Positions 10,659 to 23,344 of a stretch of 64,000 bases of DNA are shown one piece after another. This stretch comes from Perognathus longimembris pacificus (Eukaryota > Chordata > Mammalia > Rodentia > Heteromyidae): NCBI RefSeq assembly GCF_023159225.1, contig NC_063172.1, positions 35,461,832-35,525,831 of the forward strand. Reading direction: 5' to 3'. The stretch's first letter is position 1. Each line of letters opens with the position of its first letter. Below the pieces are notes generated by a model. That model worked only from the letters and a program-made list of their open reading frames with translations. It was not told the DNA's origin and did no database searches. Both the position numbers and the translations under genes were made by a program.

Positions 10659-10899
10659 TCCAGACGCTGTGGTGTATGTCTGTGATCCTAGTTACTCAGA
10701 AAGAAGGCTGAGATCTCAGGATCACTGTTCAAAGTCAGCCCAGGCAGGAAATATCTGTGAGACTTTTATCACCAAAAAACATCACAAGAAAAATATAAGT
10801 GGATCTATGACTCAAAGTGGTAGAGTGCTAGCCATGAGCAAAAAGAGCTCAGGGACAACACCCAGGCCCTGAGTTCAAGCCCCACAACTGACAAAAAAA
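10659..10899 (+). mobile_element. B1-Geo composite SINE
   Basis: 7SL-like head (GATCCTAGTTACTCAGAAAG) followed by the Geo unit (GGTAGAGTGCTAGCC) and an A-tail. Imperfect 10-bp flanks AAATTGCCAA / AAATTGTCAA may be the target duplication. Confidence 0.85.
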
Positions 10900-12142
10900 T
10901 TGTCAACCCCGAATGAATCAGTAGTGAGCCCATCATTGCTATTGTTAAAAGGTCTTAGTTTGCTATTTATGACTAGAGCTGACCAATGTGTTTCCTAATT
11001 TGTGGTGGTCATTGGTACTGTGGCCCAGGCAAGCCATAAGGAATGTATTTCTAGAAGTAAGAAGGTCTATTTTACAAATCAAAACAATTGATAATACTAT
11101 ATTCTATAATGCATTAATTAACAGAATGTTTCCCCAATACATAAATATATATGTAATTCAATGATCATTAATCTATTATTTTATGTCTAGTTAATATTAA
11201 AAGACTAGCAATAAGGAATTGAGGTAGGCATATCTAAGTGTCTAAGACATATACATGTTCCTCTTCCATAAAGCTGAGATACTACTTCTTGACTGACTAT
11301 ATATCCTGTCCTACCTACCAAAATGTAGGGCCATGAGACAAGCTCTAGTACATAGATCTGAATTTATCTCTTCCAAGGAAAAAATGATAAAATAGAAGAT
11401 GAAACAGCCCTTAGAAATCATATGATGGGACTTTTTTATCTCTAGATAATTAAGATGAGATTTTGAACTGAGAACTGGGTAGTTGGAAGATAAACCTGGC
11501 ACCCTTGTGGGAAAACAGGAAAATGAAAAATGTAATAGTTCTGGGTGATGTTGGAGAGGGTTGGAAAGTGGCTCTAGTGAGAAAGGAATGACTATTAAAA
11601 GCAATCCATATGTAGGAAAAGCCACATACACTGAGATTTCAGGTGAAGAAGGAGGTGACACTGCTGAGGGAGTAAAGCAAGGCTTGAGCAAGGAAGACAG
11701 TTCAAGAGAAATATCATCAATTCTATTTTAGATGTCTTCTGAATATAGGATATTACTCAGGGAAACTTTCATATCATTTATGCTAGAAGAAAACAGATAT
11801 AGAGCTGATATTATGGGATAGGAACTATAAAAACTGCCTTGCAGATACTACTAGATTTAATCCTTGGTATGGTCTCAGAGGATTTAACAAGTCTTTTTGG
11901 CAGCTCTGCTTGCCACATCCAGGAAGAACCAGGGTGGAATGTGAGAGCTAGGGCTCAGTTTACTTCCAGACTCATTCTCTCAACAATGATGTTTCCCAGC
12001 TCTGCCTTCCTGAGATATTTTGAGGATATAGCCAACATACATTTGGCCAACTACCAAGCCTACAAAAGGTCAGATACTAAGTAAGAATGGACATATGAAT
12101 TTTTGTTTAATTCCTTCACAAACAGGTCACAAAGAACACTTT
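10900..12142. other. Unannotated interval
   Basis: Mostly unique DNA. The 126-codon minus-strand open stretch at 11311-11691 shows no splice-site, domain or composition support and is treated as chance. Confidence 0.4.
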
Positions 12143-12155
12143 CTGAAAGATGTCA

Positions 12156-12252
12156 TTGTTGTTGTTTTGTTTTTTTTTCCAGACCTGAGGACCGAACTCG
12201 GAGCCTTGCACTTACCAGGCAGGCAATCTTCCGCTGAGCTAAATCCCCAGCC
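12156..12252 (-). mobile_element. Monomeric ID SINE with 13-bp target duplication
   Basis: Reversed, it reads GGCTGGGGATTTAGCTCAGC with a B box GAGTTCGGTCC, close to the classic rodent ID/BC1 unit, then an A-rich CAA-containing tail. CTGAAAGATGTCA occurs at 12143-12155 and 12253-12265. Confidence 0.9.
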
Positions 12253-12344
12253 CTGAAAGATGTCAGTAACTCCTTGTGTTGTGACAATCTACTGAAAGAA
12301 GAACACAGGACCAAACAAGTCCTGAGTACCCATTCCTTGTCAGA

Positions 12345-12365
12345 AAAAGAGAGAGAGAGAGAGAG
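12345..12365. repeat. (GA)n microsatellite
   Basis: About ten GA units. Confidence 0.8.
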
Positions 12366-12505
12366 CTGTAATGAGATAGAAAAATAGAAGATTTAAATAT
12401 GGCGGATTTTTAAATATACAGTATCTTAGAAACGAAGGGAGAAAAAAATTTAAAAAAGAATTTGATTGCTCAGGTCAGATGCAACAGAAAGATCAGACTA
12501 GAAAT

Positions 12506-12517
12506 GGGGGGGGGGGG
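12506..12517. repeat. Poly-G run of 12
   Basis: Twelve consecutive G bases, rare in this AT-rich setting. Confidence 0.9.
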
Positions 12518-12519
12518 CG

Positions 12520-13980
12520 AGGAGACCTTGAGCTTTGATGTCATGAGTGGATGTAGACTGAGTCCATGATCATCAAATAGAGGGAAGGGCAGAAATAAGT
12601 ACAGTGGATTGAATCCAGCATTTCATATGAATTTTTTCACATACATCTCTTCATATTATCATAAATATGTAGTCTACATTTCTACATTTGGTCCTCTAAT
12701 CAAATTATTCCTATTCCTTTCCATTGTCCTTCTTTAATCCTTTGCTCTCTAGCCCTTCTTGGTTCTCAGATTATTCCTTACATCACGGGTATTTCTATAT
12801 CCTAAGAATAGCCTCTGCTGTGTAAGTTTGAAGTCCCAGTGACTTAGAAGAAGCAGAAATCCATTACAGAAGAGAGTGGGAAAGAGCTGTGTAGCAATAA
12901 AGTGGGCACATTGGATAGGGTTTTTTTTTCAAGGGATTCTTTCCTTTGCCTGCTGTTACTTGTCTGGCTACAAATCACTCACAGCCAGACAGAGCTAGAC
13001 TCACATGAACTGACTTTCTGGCAGGGTCCAGAGGCATGCCACTTCTCAAAGGAGGAATAAGCATTCCTGCAGCAAAAACATCCTTCCTCCATATCAGCAT
13101 GGAATTTTTATGCAGTTGGGCTCACTCCTCTTTGGTGTTATAAAACAGTCAAGCAAGATGAATATAGCTGGTAATTTATACCAGAGGCTTGCATTGAATT
13201 ATACTTGGATGACTTATTAAATGAAGGATATTATCAATATTACATCTGTCATAAATGAAAAACTCCACATTCGAATGAATCTTAATCCATTCATTGTTTT
13301 ATAGACACCCTGGCCTCCAGAGAGAGCCACAAATTCAAATCATGTTTCTGAGTGATGAATTTTATGTTCTCTCTTCAGGCATGGCTAAAAGATGTGCAAA
13401 ATCCTTATTCAGAATGAGGATTCACTTTGACCAAGCATCAAAAGAAACGCAGAAAAGCTCAGATGCTTTTATCCAGCTACCTTGATTATGAAAGGTAAGG
13501 TGAGTAAATATAGCTTCAGATAAGCAAAACTTCATACACATTCCTGTTTCTAGCCCTTATGAAATCATTTTATACAGTTTTAGAGCTAAGAAGGGGCTTC
13601 ATCTACTTGATGAGTATTGTCCAACCCACCATTGTGCTTGTTAACAAGTAGTCCAGGAAATTAAAGTCTCTAGCAGTCTCCTCGTTTCCTTTGGAAAAAA
13701 ATATATATGTATGTATATTTCTCTTTGTATGATGCTTAGTCTTTCTTTGGTGAACTATAAGATCTTCCACAAAGGATGTAATTCATTTTGTTCAAACTCT
13801 AGTCTAAAATAAAAACGGATGACTAGTTATTCTAAAGGCTTCACACATCCTCTCTTTTTTAACTTGGAAGACATATGAATAAAGTTGCATTACTATTAGA
13901 TAAGAAAAATGAAGAAAAGAGGGCAGATTTTTAGGTTGCCTAAAATAAGTGATCCAGCAAAAGCCAGGAACTCTCCATCT
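12520..13980. other. Unannotated interval
   Basis: Unique-looking DNA. It includes an exon-like segment at 13379-13494 with good splice sites but stops in all three frames, so it is not called as coding. Confidence 0.35.
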
Positions 13981-14066
13981 TTTTTTTGTGTGTGGTTCTG
14001 GGGATTGAACTCAATGCCTTGCACATGGTAGATAAGTTTTTGTCCCTGACTTTTGTCCCCAATGCT
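13981..14066 (-). mobile_element. Decayed ID-like SINE, reversed
   Basis: A T-run leads to GTTCTGGGGATTGAACTCAA and TGCCTTGCACATGGTAGA, the reverse of an ID-type tRNA-derived unit. Confidence 0.6.
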
Positions 14067-14299
14067 CAAGTTCTCATTCTTATCCACAGAATACAAGTTC
14101 TTATAAAACCAGAGGGTAAATGCACATTATTCTACTATTTGGGAAGGCCCATCATCAAGCATTCAATCCAAGAGAAAAATAATATTATCTCATTATGGCA
14201 CATCTTCATGCAGTTTCACAAAAGGAGTAACTCCAGAGAAAATAAACATAATATATGAAGGAATGAATCCTATGCTGTATAACCTTTTAACAACTAGAT

Positions 14300-14700
14300 T
14301 CAATCTTAGAAGCTCATAAAGAACATTCTCAAATTTTGGAAAGAATGTTAAATCCAACCCCAGATTTTATACCCAGCCAGAATTTTAATCACTAGACAAC
14401 TGAATAGAAACATTCACAAATAGGTACTGTCCATGAAAATATACATGCTATTTATGTGAGGGTGTACTATAGCCAAAAATAAAAAAGATTAAATGAAGAG
14501 ACAAAAAGGTACCCAGCTCAGGAAACACTGACCTCCCCTTACACAAGGACAGTAATAGTTGATTCCAGGCAGTCACTGATGCAGGGCCATATCAGTACTG
14601 CAGGGGGTATGTTCATGCTTCTGGGCCTGGATAGCAGAAGCCAGGACTCAAATCAAGAACAATGAAAGACTTCAAGGAGCAAGGCCACAATGAAAAAAAG
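14300..14700 (+). mobile_element. L1M-type fragment (ORF2 end into 3' UTR)
   Basis: ATTTTATACCCAGCCAGAAT followed by a GAGGGTGTACTATAGCCAAA block follows the order of old L1M/L1ME 3' ends. Strongly decayed; boundaries approximate. Confidence 0.45.
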
Positions 14701-14770
14701 GTGACTTGCTACAAAATAAAATCATGAAAGAATATTTGTAAAGATAAAGGGTCTTTAAAAATATTTTAAG

Positions 14771-15006
14771 GCTGGGCACTGGGGGCTCACACTTGTAATC
14801 CTAGCTACTCAGGAGGCTGAGATCTGAGGATTGTGGTACAAATCCAGTCTAGGCAGGAAAGTCTGTAAGACTTTTATTTACAATTAATCAGCAGAAATCC
14901 AGAAGTGGTGCTGTGTCTCAAAGTGGTATAGTTCCAGCCTTGAACAAAAGAGCCCAGGGACAGTGACCAGGGCCCAAGTTCAAGCCCCACAACTGGGAAA
15001 AAAAAA
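14771..15006 (+). mobile_element. B1-Geo composite SINE
   Basis: 7SL-like head (CCTAGCTACTCAGGAGGCTG) joined to Geo (GCCCAAGTTCAAGCCCC near the end) with an A-tail. Confidence 0.9.
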
Positions 15007-17789
15007 GTCATTGGCTTTGAGAATGAAACAGAAAGAAAGATAAAACAACAGGATACTTCAAAAAGAGGTATTAGTATGGTTTAGTGATGAGATACTGGGG
15101 AAAGAATTATGTATGAGCAGAAGTAAAAAAAAAGGGATATTTAAAATTGTAGTACTTACTAGTGGAAAAAGACATTAATTGCGTGAGTCTAAGATAATCA
15201 GGATGGAAATTTTCTTTTTTTCTCTTTGTTTTGTTATCTGGTTAGGATACTACCAAAACATTTCCTACACAGTCACCTTGTTTTGTAGGTGATACAAAAT
15301 GGAGGAGGAAAGATGTTTCACGCCTTCCTCTTGGTCTCCCATTTCCACACAAGGGGTATCAACCTTTGTTTATTCAGTCAGAGAAGAAAGGTATCTGATC
15401 CAAATCTGAGCAGCCAACCTGGAGCAGTTCTACAGAAACCCTTCCTATGCATTTCCAAGCCTTGAATGTGTGTATCCAGAGGAACTTGGGGTAAGGAGAT
15501 TTTTTTTTTTAAAGAAGAAAACCTGCAGTAAGAATCAGGCCAAGTAAACAGTAAGGAAATGTTTTCAGGCTGAATGACAGCCTGGTAAGAAGAAAGGAGA
15601 CTTTATCACATTCCAGAAACTGATAAAAGTCCTGTGAGGTGTGTTTGAAAAATAAGCCAAAATTAGTGAATGAACATGGAAAATCATTCCTGGAGGACTA
15701 GATATTTCAAACCTTTACAATACACTATGAAACAGTTCTAATTACGTGTCCAAATAAAAAGAATTGAGCTAAGAAAATGGAACAAAAACCCCATGAATGG
15801 GAAAGAAAGCACAAATCCACAAAGCACCAGGTATTAGGGAATATATCTATAATTTCAGTCATATAATAAATAGAGGTAGGAGGATTACAGTCATGCCTAA
15901 CCCTGTACATCAAGCATCTCAAAAATAACTAAGAGTAAAAATATTTAGAGGTGTAGTACAGTGCTTGCAAGAAAAAGTGGTAGAAAGCATACATGATTGC
16001 ATCGAATAAAGATAATTTTGTCAATGTTCAAGCATGTTGGAAAATTACAACGGACTTGGCATATTGAAATCATATTAGTAGTCTTTATGAATTTTTTATG
16101 ATGAAAGTCATGGGTATCATGTATGTAAAATCATTCCTGCTTGGATCAACGAGTTGCAAGGTGTACAGAGCTGCGATTTTAGAGAGAGTCCAAGAGGCAA
16201 ATGGGTTCCAGAATCTACTCAGAAATGAGTGGTCTTTTCCATAATCACAGTTCATGTCAAGGAAGCCAGCCCAGTACAAAGAAATACAAAGTGAGAGTTG
16301 CTAGGCTGGCAAAAGATAATTAGATTCCTACTAAAATTAATGGAGAAGCCTTTCAAAGTCAAGACTAACAAGCTTTCTAAAATTAGAACTTGAAAGCTAG
16401 GAAACAAAACCAGGAGTAATTGAGGACGTTTTCTGCTCCACGTCACTTGCATCAAATGAACTGTGACGTACTGCAGTACTGTGTTCGCATGTGTTTTCCA
16501 CATGGTGGTTGTAATGTGGCTAATATTTTCCATATTAACTATGTCCATGAATTTTTTGTTTGCCTTTGTGCTGAGCTACTGTCAGAGAAATCAGGCAGTA
16601 GCCCATGTTGTGAAGGAACAGCAGAAGTTGGCATGAGAATTCCTCTCTCCTTCAGAAAGATACCAGGGGTCATGCACATTACTATCAAAATCTCTGTCCT
16701 GAAACTGTGGCTTTCACTAAAAGGCTGAGTCTTAGAGAAAGGATCTCCAAGAGGAGACAGTACAGGATTTATGAAGCACTGGAAACCTTTGAGAAACTCA
16801 AATAGGCAATGGGTTTCAATGGACTGGATATCTTTCTCCCATTTTTTGGTAATATTGAAACTTCAGAGAACAAGAAAAAGTACTAACCTGCATATATCAT
16901 CAATGCCAAATACCAACAAAAGTGGGCCTCTCTTTGGCTAAGGAGTAAATAATAAGCTGCTGGAAAGAAATCTAACCTATATTTTGTTAAAATGCTGATC
17001 CTGTGAGGATGGTCATCCAGGGAGATGAGTGATAAAAAAAAAATCTATGTCATATTAAGACCAATTTGGGTATCTTCAGTGGAAAAAGAAGACTCTTCCC
17101 CACAGTCTCTTTCTCTAGATCAGGTTTGATAGATTTCTAGTGTAGAGAAGAGAATGAGGTGTCGTGTATTCAAACTTAAACCAGAGATTTCTTTTTAAAC
17201 ATAAGAGATTATTAGATTAGATACCCTTAAAAATAAACATTTTCTCATTTCAACTTGAGTGAAATGTTATGTTGAAACAAGTGCAAATTTACATGAATTT
17301 GCCTTGTACTCTACTCTTGTATTTAAAATATACTCTACCTGGGTTTCCTTTTGGTGTGATGATATACACTATGCTAAGTAAAGCTGCTGATTCAGTGAAA
17401 GCCAGGGGTCTTGAACATGAGCTGCAGTTACCCCTCAGGAACTTCTTGCAATCTGCAGAGCTGGCACACAGTTGCCATTGTCCTAGGAGAGTTTTACACT
17501 TCTTTGCGTGCCTTTCTCATTAGAATAGAAGCTCCTCCAGGACTGGTATCTTAACTTTAAACATCTCAACATTTTCATTTCCTTGCCAAAACAACAAATA
17601 TACAGCATAAATACACAGATATTTACTGAATATGTTCATCTGTATCATCTATTCCTAACAAATCCTTCTATCAACTCTGCTAGAAAGAAAACTGGCTTCT
17701 GCAAAACTGTAAAGCAATTCCAAATGTTCTATTCTGTGCAATATCACTGAGCCATTTCACTGTTTTCAAGGACCAAGGCATTTTAGATG
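15007..17789. other. Long unannotated interval
   Basis: Nearly 2.8 kb without a confidently recognised element. Opposed open stretches at 16252-16548 (minus) and 16420-16728 (plus) lack other coding support. Old ERV or L1 remains are possible. Confidence 0.35.
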
Positions 17790-17947
17790 GCACTACAGAC
17801 TGAGTATATGTGTATGTTCTACAATTCACCTGTTTACATGTTCAAGTCCACCTCCCAGTGTGATGGCATTTTGAGTTGGAGACTTGGGGAGGTAACTGGA
17901 TCTTTAGGATAAAGCCCTCATGTTGTCTCTTTATGGAAAAGAGACAA

Positions 17948-18205
17948 TGTCATTCCCCACTTCCCATTTCCCTCCCCCCCACCATGAATTATACAGTTTG
18001 TTTATAGCATGTACTTTTATAAGTATTGCTATTGCATTGGTTTGTCTTTTATCTTTTGTCTCGCCATGTGGGAGGAGGTAAAATGTTGGATAAGAAAGGT
18101 ACACACTGCTTTACATATGAAACTGTAACCCCTTTGTACATCATTCAGACAATATAGAAAGAAATTAATTAACTTTTAAAAATAACATTATAAACAAGAA
18201 TAAAA
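17948..18205 (+). mobile_element. 5'-inverted (twin-primed) L1 3' end inside the LTR
   Basis: The first part (to about 18069) is the reverse complement of the purine-tract region of the L1 3'-end family (plus strand shows TTTCCCTCCCCCCCACC and TAAGTATTGCTATTGC). The second part is forward (ATGAAACTGTAACCCCTTTG). The 12-bp flank GAAAAGAGACAA repeats at 17936-17947 and 18206-18217. Confidence 0.75.
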
Positions 18206-18225
18206 GAAAAGAGACAACATAGTCA

Positions 18226-18305
18226 CCACCTATCTTTCTGTCTGTCTGTCTCTCTATCTACTTACCTATCTACCTACCTGTCTGTCTGTCTGTCTGTTTC
18301 TGTCA
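18226..18305. repeat. (CTGT)n/(CTAT)n microsatellite
   Basis: Tandem tetranucleotides of CTGT with CTAC/CTAT variants, within the MLT1-like LTR. Confidence 0.9.
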
Positions 18306-18526
18306 TTCTTTCCCTCTCCTTTTCATCTCCCTTCCTATCACCCGAAGATACAAAGAAAGATGGCTGTTTTCATACCAGAAAGATGTCTCTCACCAGACAC
18401 CAAATCTATCCAGCATCCTCATCTTAAACTTAACAATCACTAGAGCTTTCAGAAGTAAATTTCAGTTGTTTATGCCGTGGGGTCCATGATACCTGTTGCA
18501 TCCACCTGAACTGGCTAACACAGATA

Positions 18527-19485
18527 GGAAAATAAATCCATAACATGAAAGTGGAAAAAGTTTGAGATAAAACTGGTCCTTGTTCTTATTCTATGTAAAA
18601 TCAGATTGAGGCTTATGTATATGATTGCATTATTGAAATGGAGAAAGGACTATCTATTCTTCTCAATCCATTTTCTGGTGGTTTCAGAACTTAATCTTCT
18701 ATACTTGGGTCAATAAAATCGAGAGGGTTCAATGACTTCAAGAATGAAAGAGCAAGTAATAAGGTGGTTGTTGACTATAATTGAAACCCTTACTTTAAAC
18801 CAGGAAAATTACTTTTACTCACAATTTACTTCAAAGCTAAACAGACCATTAAACTATACTTGAATCCCTTTCTTTAAAATATGTATCAACACCATGCATA
18901 TTAGACTGGGCTCACAAGGTTGTGCTGTGCCAGTATCAAAGTACACATGCAGGACTAGGTTACACCAAAATGGGTACCTTTGTAGATCGATGCTATGCTG
19001 CTTGACTCACCCATACAAAAAAAAAGAAATTATTTACTTCATTTCTACTTATTTAAAATATTTCAAGAAGCAATTTGGTAGTAAAACATTTCCACTAAAA
19101 GGGAAATAGTGACATCTTGTGGACTCATCAGATTTTGTTCCCTAGTCATCCACATCTCTACAGTTTCCAAATAATACACACTTGCTCCCTTCAGAACAAA
19201 TATGCATTTATTATGGAATTGGCACAAGCTATATAACTTTATGTGCATATAACAATAACTGGTTCTTAGTTTAAAAACAAACATAATCATTCAGTGAATA
19301 AACCAGTACAAATACTCTGAAAAAACAATAACAATACAAAGATTTATCCTTCCATCTTTCTACCAACCTGAAAATAGCAACAATATGCTACATGTGTATT
19401 TGTGTGTGTGTGTTCTTGCTGCTTCTATATAGAAGTTCACTGCAGAGTTCTGCTTTACAAGAATAAGAAAGATCAGAGCCATACA
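18527..19485. other. Unannotated interval
   Basis: Unique-looking DNA with a short GT run near 19400. No gene signal. Confidence 0.4.
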
Positions 19486-19487
19486 GC

Positions 19488-19580
19488 ATTTGAGATCATG
19501 GAGTCAGATAAGCAACAAGTGATTTCACTTCCCTGTGACCAGTTTCAGCATTGATAAAATGAACACACATAGAAATAGAT
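19488..19580 (+). mobile_element. MIR-like fragment
   Basis: GGAGTCAGATAAGC, TTCACTTCCCTGTGACC and CATTGATAAAATGAAC follow MIR order. Confidence 0.45.
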
Positions 19581-19639
19581 TCTGTGATGTCAGGCACCCT
19601 GGAAAGAAATGCAATTTCATTTTAAACTGTTCAAGAGGA

Positions 19640-20270
19640 CTTTCCCCAGACCTGCATAAGCTTCTAAATAATAAAATGCCTGTGTAGCATACTATTTTTG
19701 TAATTAAGTTATATGTGAGTGTAAATAGTGAGTCATTTAATGACCATGAATTATAGTGTTGAAAGGGTTGTTGCCCTATAACCTTACAGCAGCCGGTGTT
19801 AAGCTCCCATGGTTGTTAATTGTACCACCTGGCCTGGCCAGAATATGCTCATTTTTAACCATTGTGAGCTGCAGACGGCTAAGCAAGTAAAGCCAAGGGA
19901 CTCTCCCCTAAGTTTTATGGCAAGCTGTGTTCAGAAGTGCTTCCCATTTTAGACCTGGATTCCCTTTATCTTAGCTTAGAATCCTAGGTTTATCAGCTAT
20001 TCATGGTGAACAAATTACTGTTTCTATCAGTGTACTACCCTTAGTACTAAGTACTACTGCTGTAGCTGTGTTGTATTAATTGAATAAAAGTATATGTCCA
20101 TACCACTCTGAATGCTCCTGATTTGGATAACATGAGTAAAACATATTAGCAAAATAACCAGAAAAATAATTTCTATTTGTTTCACAATGTGGTGATATTG
20201 ATCCTCCACTGTGACACTGTGAACTTTTTCCTTATGTGAACGTAAACTAAAAGGTGGCCACATCTAGAAT
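19640..20270. other. Repeat-free block; candidate conserved non-coding DNA
   Basis: Between two MIRs lies about 600 bp without repeat signature, including a relatively GC-rich stretch around 19780-19900. Conservation not testable here. Confidence 0.25.
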
Positions 20271-20277
20271 CCTATTA

Positions 20278-20500
20278 GCACTTAGAACACCAAATCAAGG
20301 CTCTGCCGATGACTACCTATGTGATCCTGGGCCAGATACTTCATTTCTTTGTGACGCTGCTTCAGTACTTATAAAATGAGGATAAAACTTTATCTTTCCT
20401 CACACAGTTCTATCACAAGGATTAAGTGAATTAATGCACATGAAGTTCCTAGAACATTGACTGGCATGAGGCAAAAGTCACGAGTGTTAGCTTTCAGTAT
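20278..20500 (+). mobile_element. Near full-length MIR
   Basis: GGCTCTGCCGATGACTACCT, TGTGATCCTGGGCCAG, TACTTATAAAATGAGGATAA and CAAGGATTAAGTGAATTAAT follow the MIR consensus through its core. Confidence 0.8.
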
Positions 20501-21130
20501 TTTGTTGTCTAAAATAAAATGATGAAGAGAACATTTGGCTGACTATTTAAGATCATCTGAGGGTGTATGGATAAAAAATGCATTTATATTTGACTCCCCA
20601 AGTATGAATAACCCAGAAGAGACCATCAGAGTGTTTGCTTATTCTAAGTCCACTTAACACTTTATTGTGACTATCTATGTATGAATATATACACTCAACT
20701 AGAATATATAATTCATTTTCTCTTCTTCTATAGATAGGATCTCAGTTTGAGCATAAATTATCTTCTCTGTTGGGATTCAGCCATAGTTGCATATTTCTAG
20801 ACAGCTAGAAAAGGAGGCCCAGCTTGAGCCTGCTTTTGTAAGGAACTGAAAAGTCTCTCAGGAAATAAGCCATCCTGAGAGGCACACACAAAAATTTGCC
20901 CACTAACCAACTCTGAGTTTTGGTTGAATATTCTCTGCCACCAGAGTTAATTTCTAGTCCAAGTCTATGTAACTTCATTGGAGTCATAAACTAAGCCAGG
21001 TGAACACTAATATTGTAAAGCTACATAAGGTGAAGGACTTCAAAGAAACCCTGATTGATATAAAATGAACAATGATAATGTGCACTGCAAAGCAAGATAA
21101 AAGGGTCAATTATCTTACCATCTATCCTGT
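20501..21130. other. Unannotated interval
   Basis: No recognised element. Confidence 0.4.
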
Positions 21131-21420
21131 GTTTTGTGTTTTGTTCTGTTTTGGGTTTTTGTTGTTTTTTGTTTGTCTTTTTTGCTTTTATTCATTTATT
21201 TTGCCAGTCAGTCCTAGGGCTTGAACTCATAACCTGGGTATAGTCTCTGAGCTTCTTTTGCTCAAGGCTAGTACTCTCTAACACTTCTGAGTTTTTTTGG
21301 CAATTAATTGCAGAAAAGAGTCTCACAGACTTTTCTGTTTGGGCTGGCTTTGAACCACAGTCCTCAGATCTCAGCAATCTGAGTAGCTATGATTGTAAGA
21401 GTGAACCAGCATCACCAGGT
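21131..21420 (-). mobile_element. B1-Geo composite SINE, reversed, with internal loss
   Basis: Long T/G-rich tail, reversed Geo (GCTCAAGGCTAGTACTCTCT), then reversed 7SL-like head (CCTCAGATCTCAGCAATCTG). About 20 nt at the head-Geo joint (the usual CCACAGTGCC part) is missing. Confidence 0.85.
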
Positions 21421-23340
21421 CCTCAGGAGTTTAATCCATGTACTCAGAATGGTAACAAGTAATGAGCTATCATTTAAAGCTCAGGACCCCTGTGAATGTG
21501 AGGGGACTCTGGGACAAAGAAAACAAGTAGTAAGCAATAGGGCTGTAAAATTGTAGGTGGGATAAATGAGAAGACCTAGAGACTTCCAACTAAGTGAAAC
21601 TTTGAGGAAACACTAGAGATCTACATCACAGAAATAGAAACAGAGCCAGATAATTGTAATTTGCATTACAAGGGAAGAATATTTAATAATAGTCAAATAA
21701 AATAGAAATAAGAAGGAAAGAAGAAGAACAAGGGAGTTAACACTTCAATGGAAAGTAAAATCTCTTCTTTATATTTTCAACTAACTTGTCACTGATCAAC
21801 TATATACAACTGCTCAAGTGACTTGAACGTTCCTCATTGTGCTCCTTTTTATCCATTCGTTATGTAGTGAGATAACCACAAAATTGTACATGGTATCTTC
21901 TCTATGTTCAGTACTCTAAAGAAATCACAGAAAAAAATGCAACTTATCTAGACTACAAGAACATACTAAGGGAAAAACTGATATAGAAGCCTCTTGGACA
22001 CCAAAGCATCCAAATTTTTCTGGATGAGTAGAAAGTGGAGAGAGGAGAAGGATACTCTAGTTGCTCTCTCTAGGCATTGAGGAATGAAATACCTTGATTT
22101 ACCTGAGAAATTTCAAAACTTCTAAAAACTGCATATAAGGGTTTACTGAGGAAATAGAGATGAAACTAGAGTAATAGACACATACCAATTCAGAAAGGGG
22201 CAGTAAAACAAGTCATTTATCAAATGATGAATTTTACTACATAACTGTCATTTTATGGCACTATTCTCACAGACACAACACACTTCTTCCCACCTCATAG
22301 AATTATGGACGATCGGAAAAGCAGGAAAACAGTTCCTAATGCTAATCTGAGGCCAGAATTCTGCTGGCCTCCCTGTTAAGCAATTGAGCATTCTCTGAAC
22401 TCTTCCAGTGACAGACTTCATCCCTACTTGAGATAGTACACCCTGAGAATGGAAAAGTAATCCTTGGAATTTAATGCCAAGCAAGGAATGTTAACAATCC
22501 AGTTTTGAATGACTTCCTTTCTTCATCTCTAAACTCCAAAATAAAACAAGTGAAGAATCACTTTTTTAAAAAATCACTTGAGTCCTCAAAAACATGTTAA
22601 GAAAATTTTGGATGTTGATTTGACATAGCAAAGAAACTTGAAACATCAGCCTAGAAAAGGAGAAGACAAAATATGGACACAGCTGAGGTGTGGGATTGAA
22701 AAGGAAAAAAAAAATGTACTGAGAAAACATATAAGAACCTCCCACCAAGTTCCCTCCTTGACCACAAAAATCCAGAAAACTACCCTTTCCCACAACAGTA
22801 TGTGGGTTTCTTTTATATTGATGCTGCATTAACAGATTGTCATGTCCAGACACCAGGCCCAGTGACATTCCTTCTGAAAACAATGGGGTTGAGTGGACAC
22901 CCGCACATTAGATATCCAGAGTCTAGCCTTCTAACACCCTTAGTACCAACTAACTCTTCCTCAGTTTCGTCTATGGAAACTTACCCACCCAAAACAATTA
23001 CCTCTGATATGGCACTTGAGATTCTCCCTATGCAGTAGCTTCTCCCAAAAGGATCACTCTTTGTTTTGAGGTCTACTATCCTCTTGACAGCCTTTTAGTG
23101 TCTGACTGAAATAGATGCTGTATGTCACCAAGACTGTCCTTTCAGACTCAAGATGGTAATCCTGATAGCTAGAAACATTAGTGATTGTCCCTTCCTAGGA
23201 AGATGCCTACAAATGAAGAAAGCTACCTTGCTTAATGTCAACTCCTCTTTGGAAAAAGGACAGAACTATAGATATGTCAATGTAGGGAAGTCAGTCTAAC
23301 TCTCTTGCTTCAAAATTGGTGCATATCTGAGGATGATTAT
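21421..23340. other. Long unannotated interval
   Basis: No repeat confidently recognised. Opposed open stretches at 22566-22883 (minus) and 22638-22832 (plus) are treated as chance. Confidence 0.35.
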
Positions 23341-23344
23341 CCTA

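Larger units (their letters stand above)
17796..18526 (+). mobile_element. MLT1-like MaLR LTR, interrupted by an L1
   Basis: Before the insertion: CCAGTGTGATGGCATTTTGA and GGAGGTAACTGGATCTTTAG. After it: CTCACCAGACACCAAATCTA, AGTAAATTTCAGTTGTTTAT and an end GAACTGGCTAACACA. This is the order of ERVL-MaLR LTRs of MLT1 type. It is a non-coding old retroviral-type LTR. The L1 at 17948-18205 and a tetranucleotide repeat lie inside. Confidence 0.65.

Noticed and set aside
11311..11691. 126-codon minus-strand frame
   Set aside because: No recognisable domain or splice context; treated as chance.
13379..13494. Exon-like segment on the plus strand (CTCTCTTCAG acceptor, AAAG/GTAAGG donor)
   Set aside because: All three frames contain stops and no partner exon was found. 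Could be a non-coding exon, but chance is likelier.
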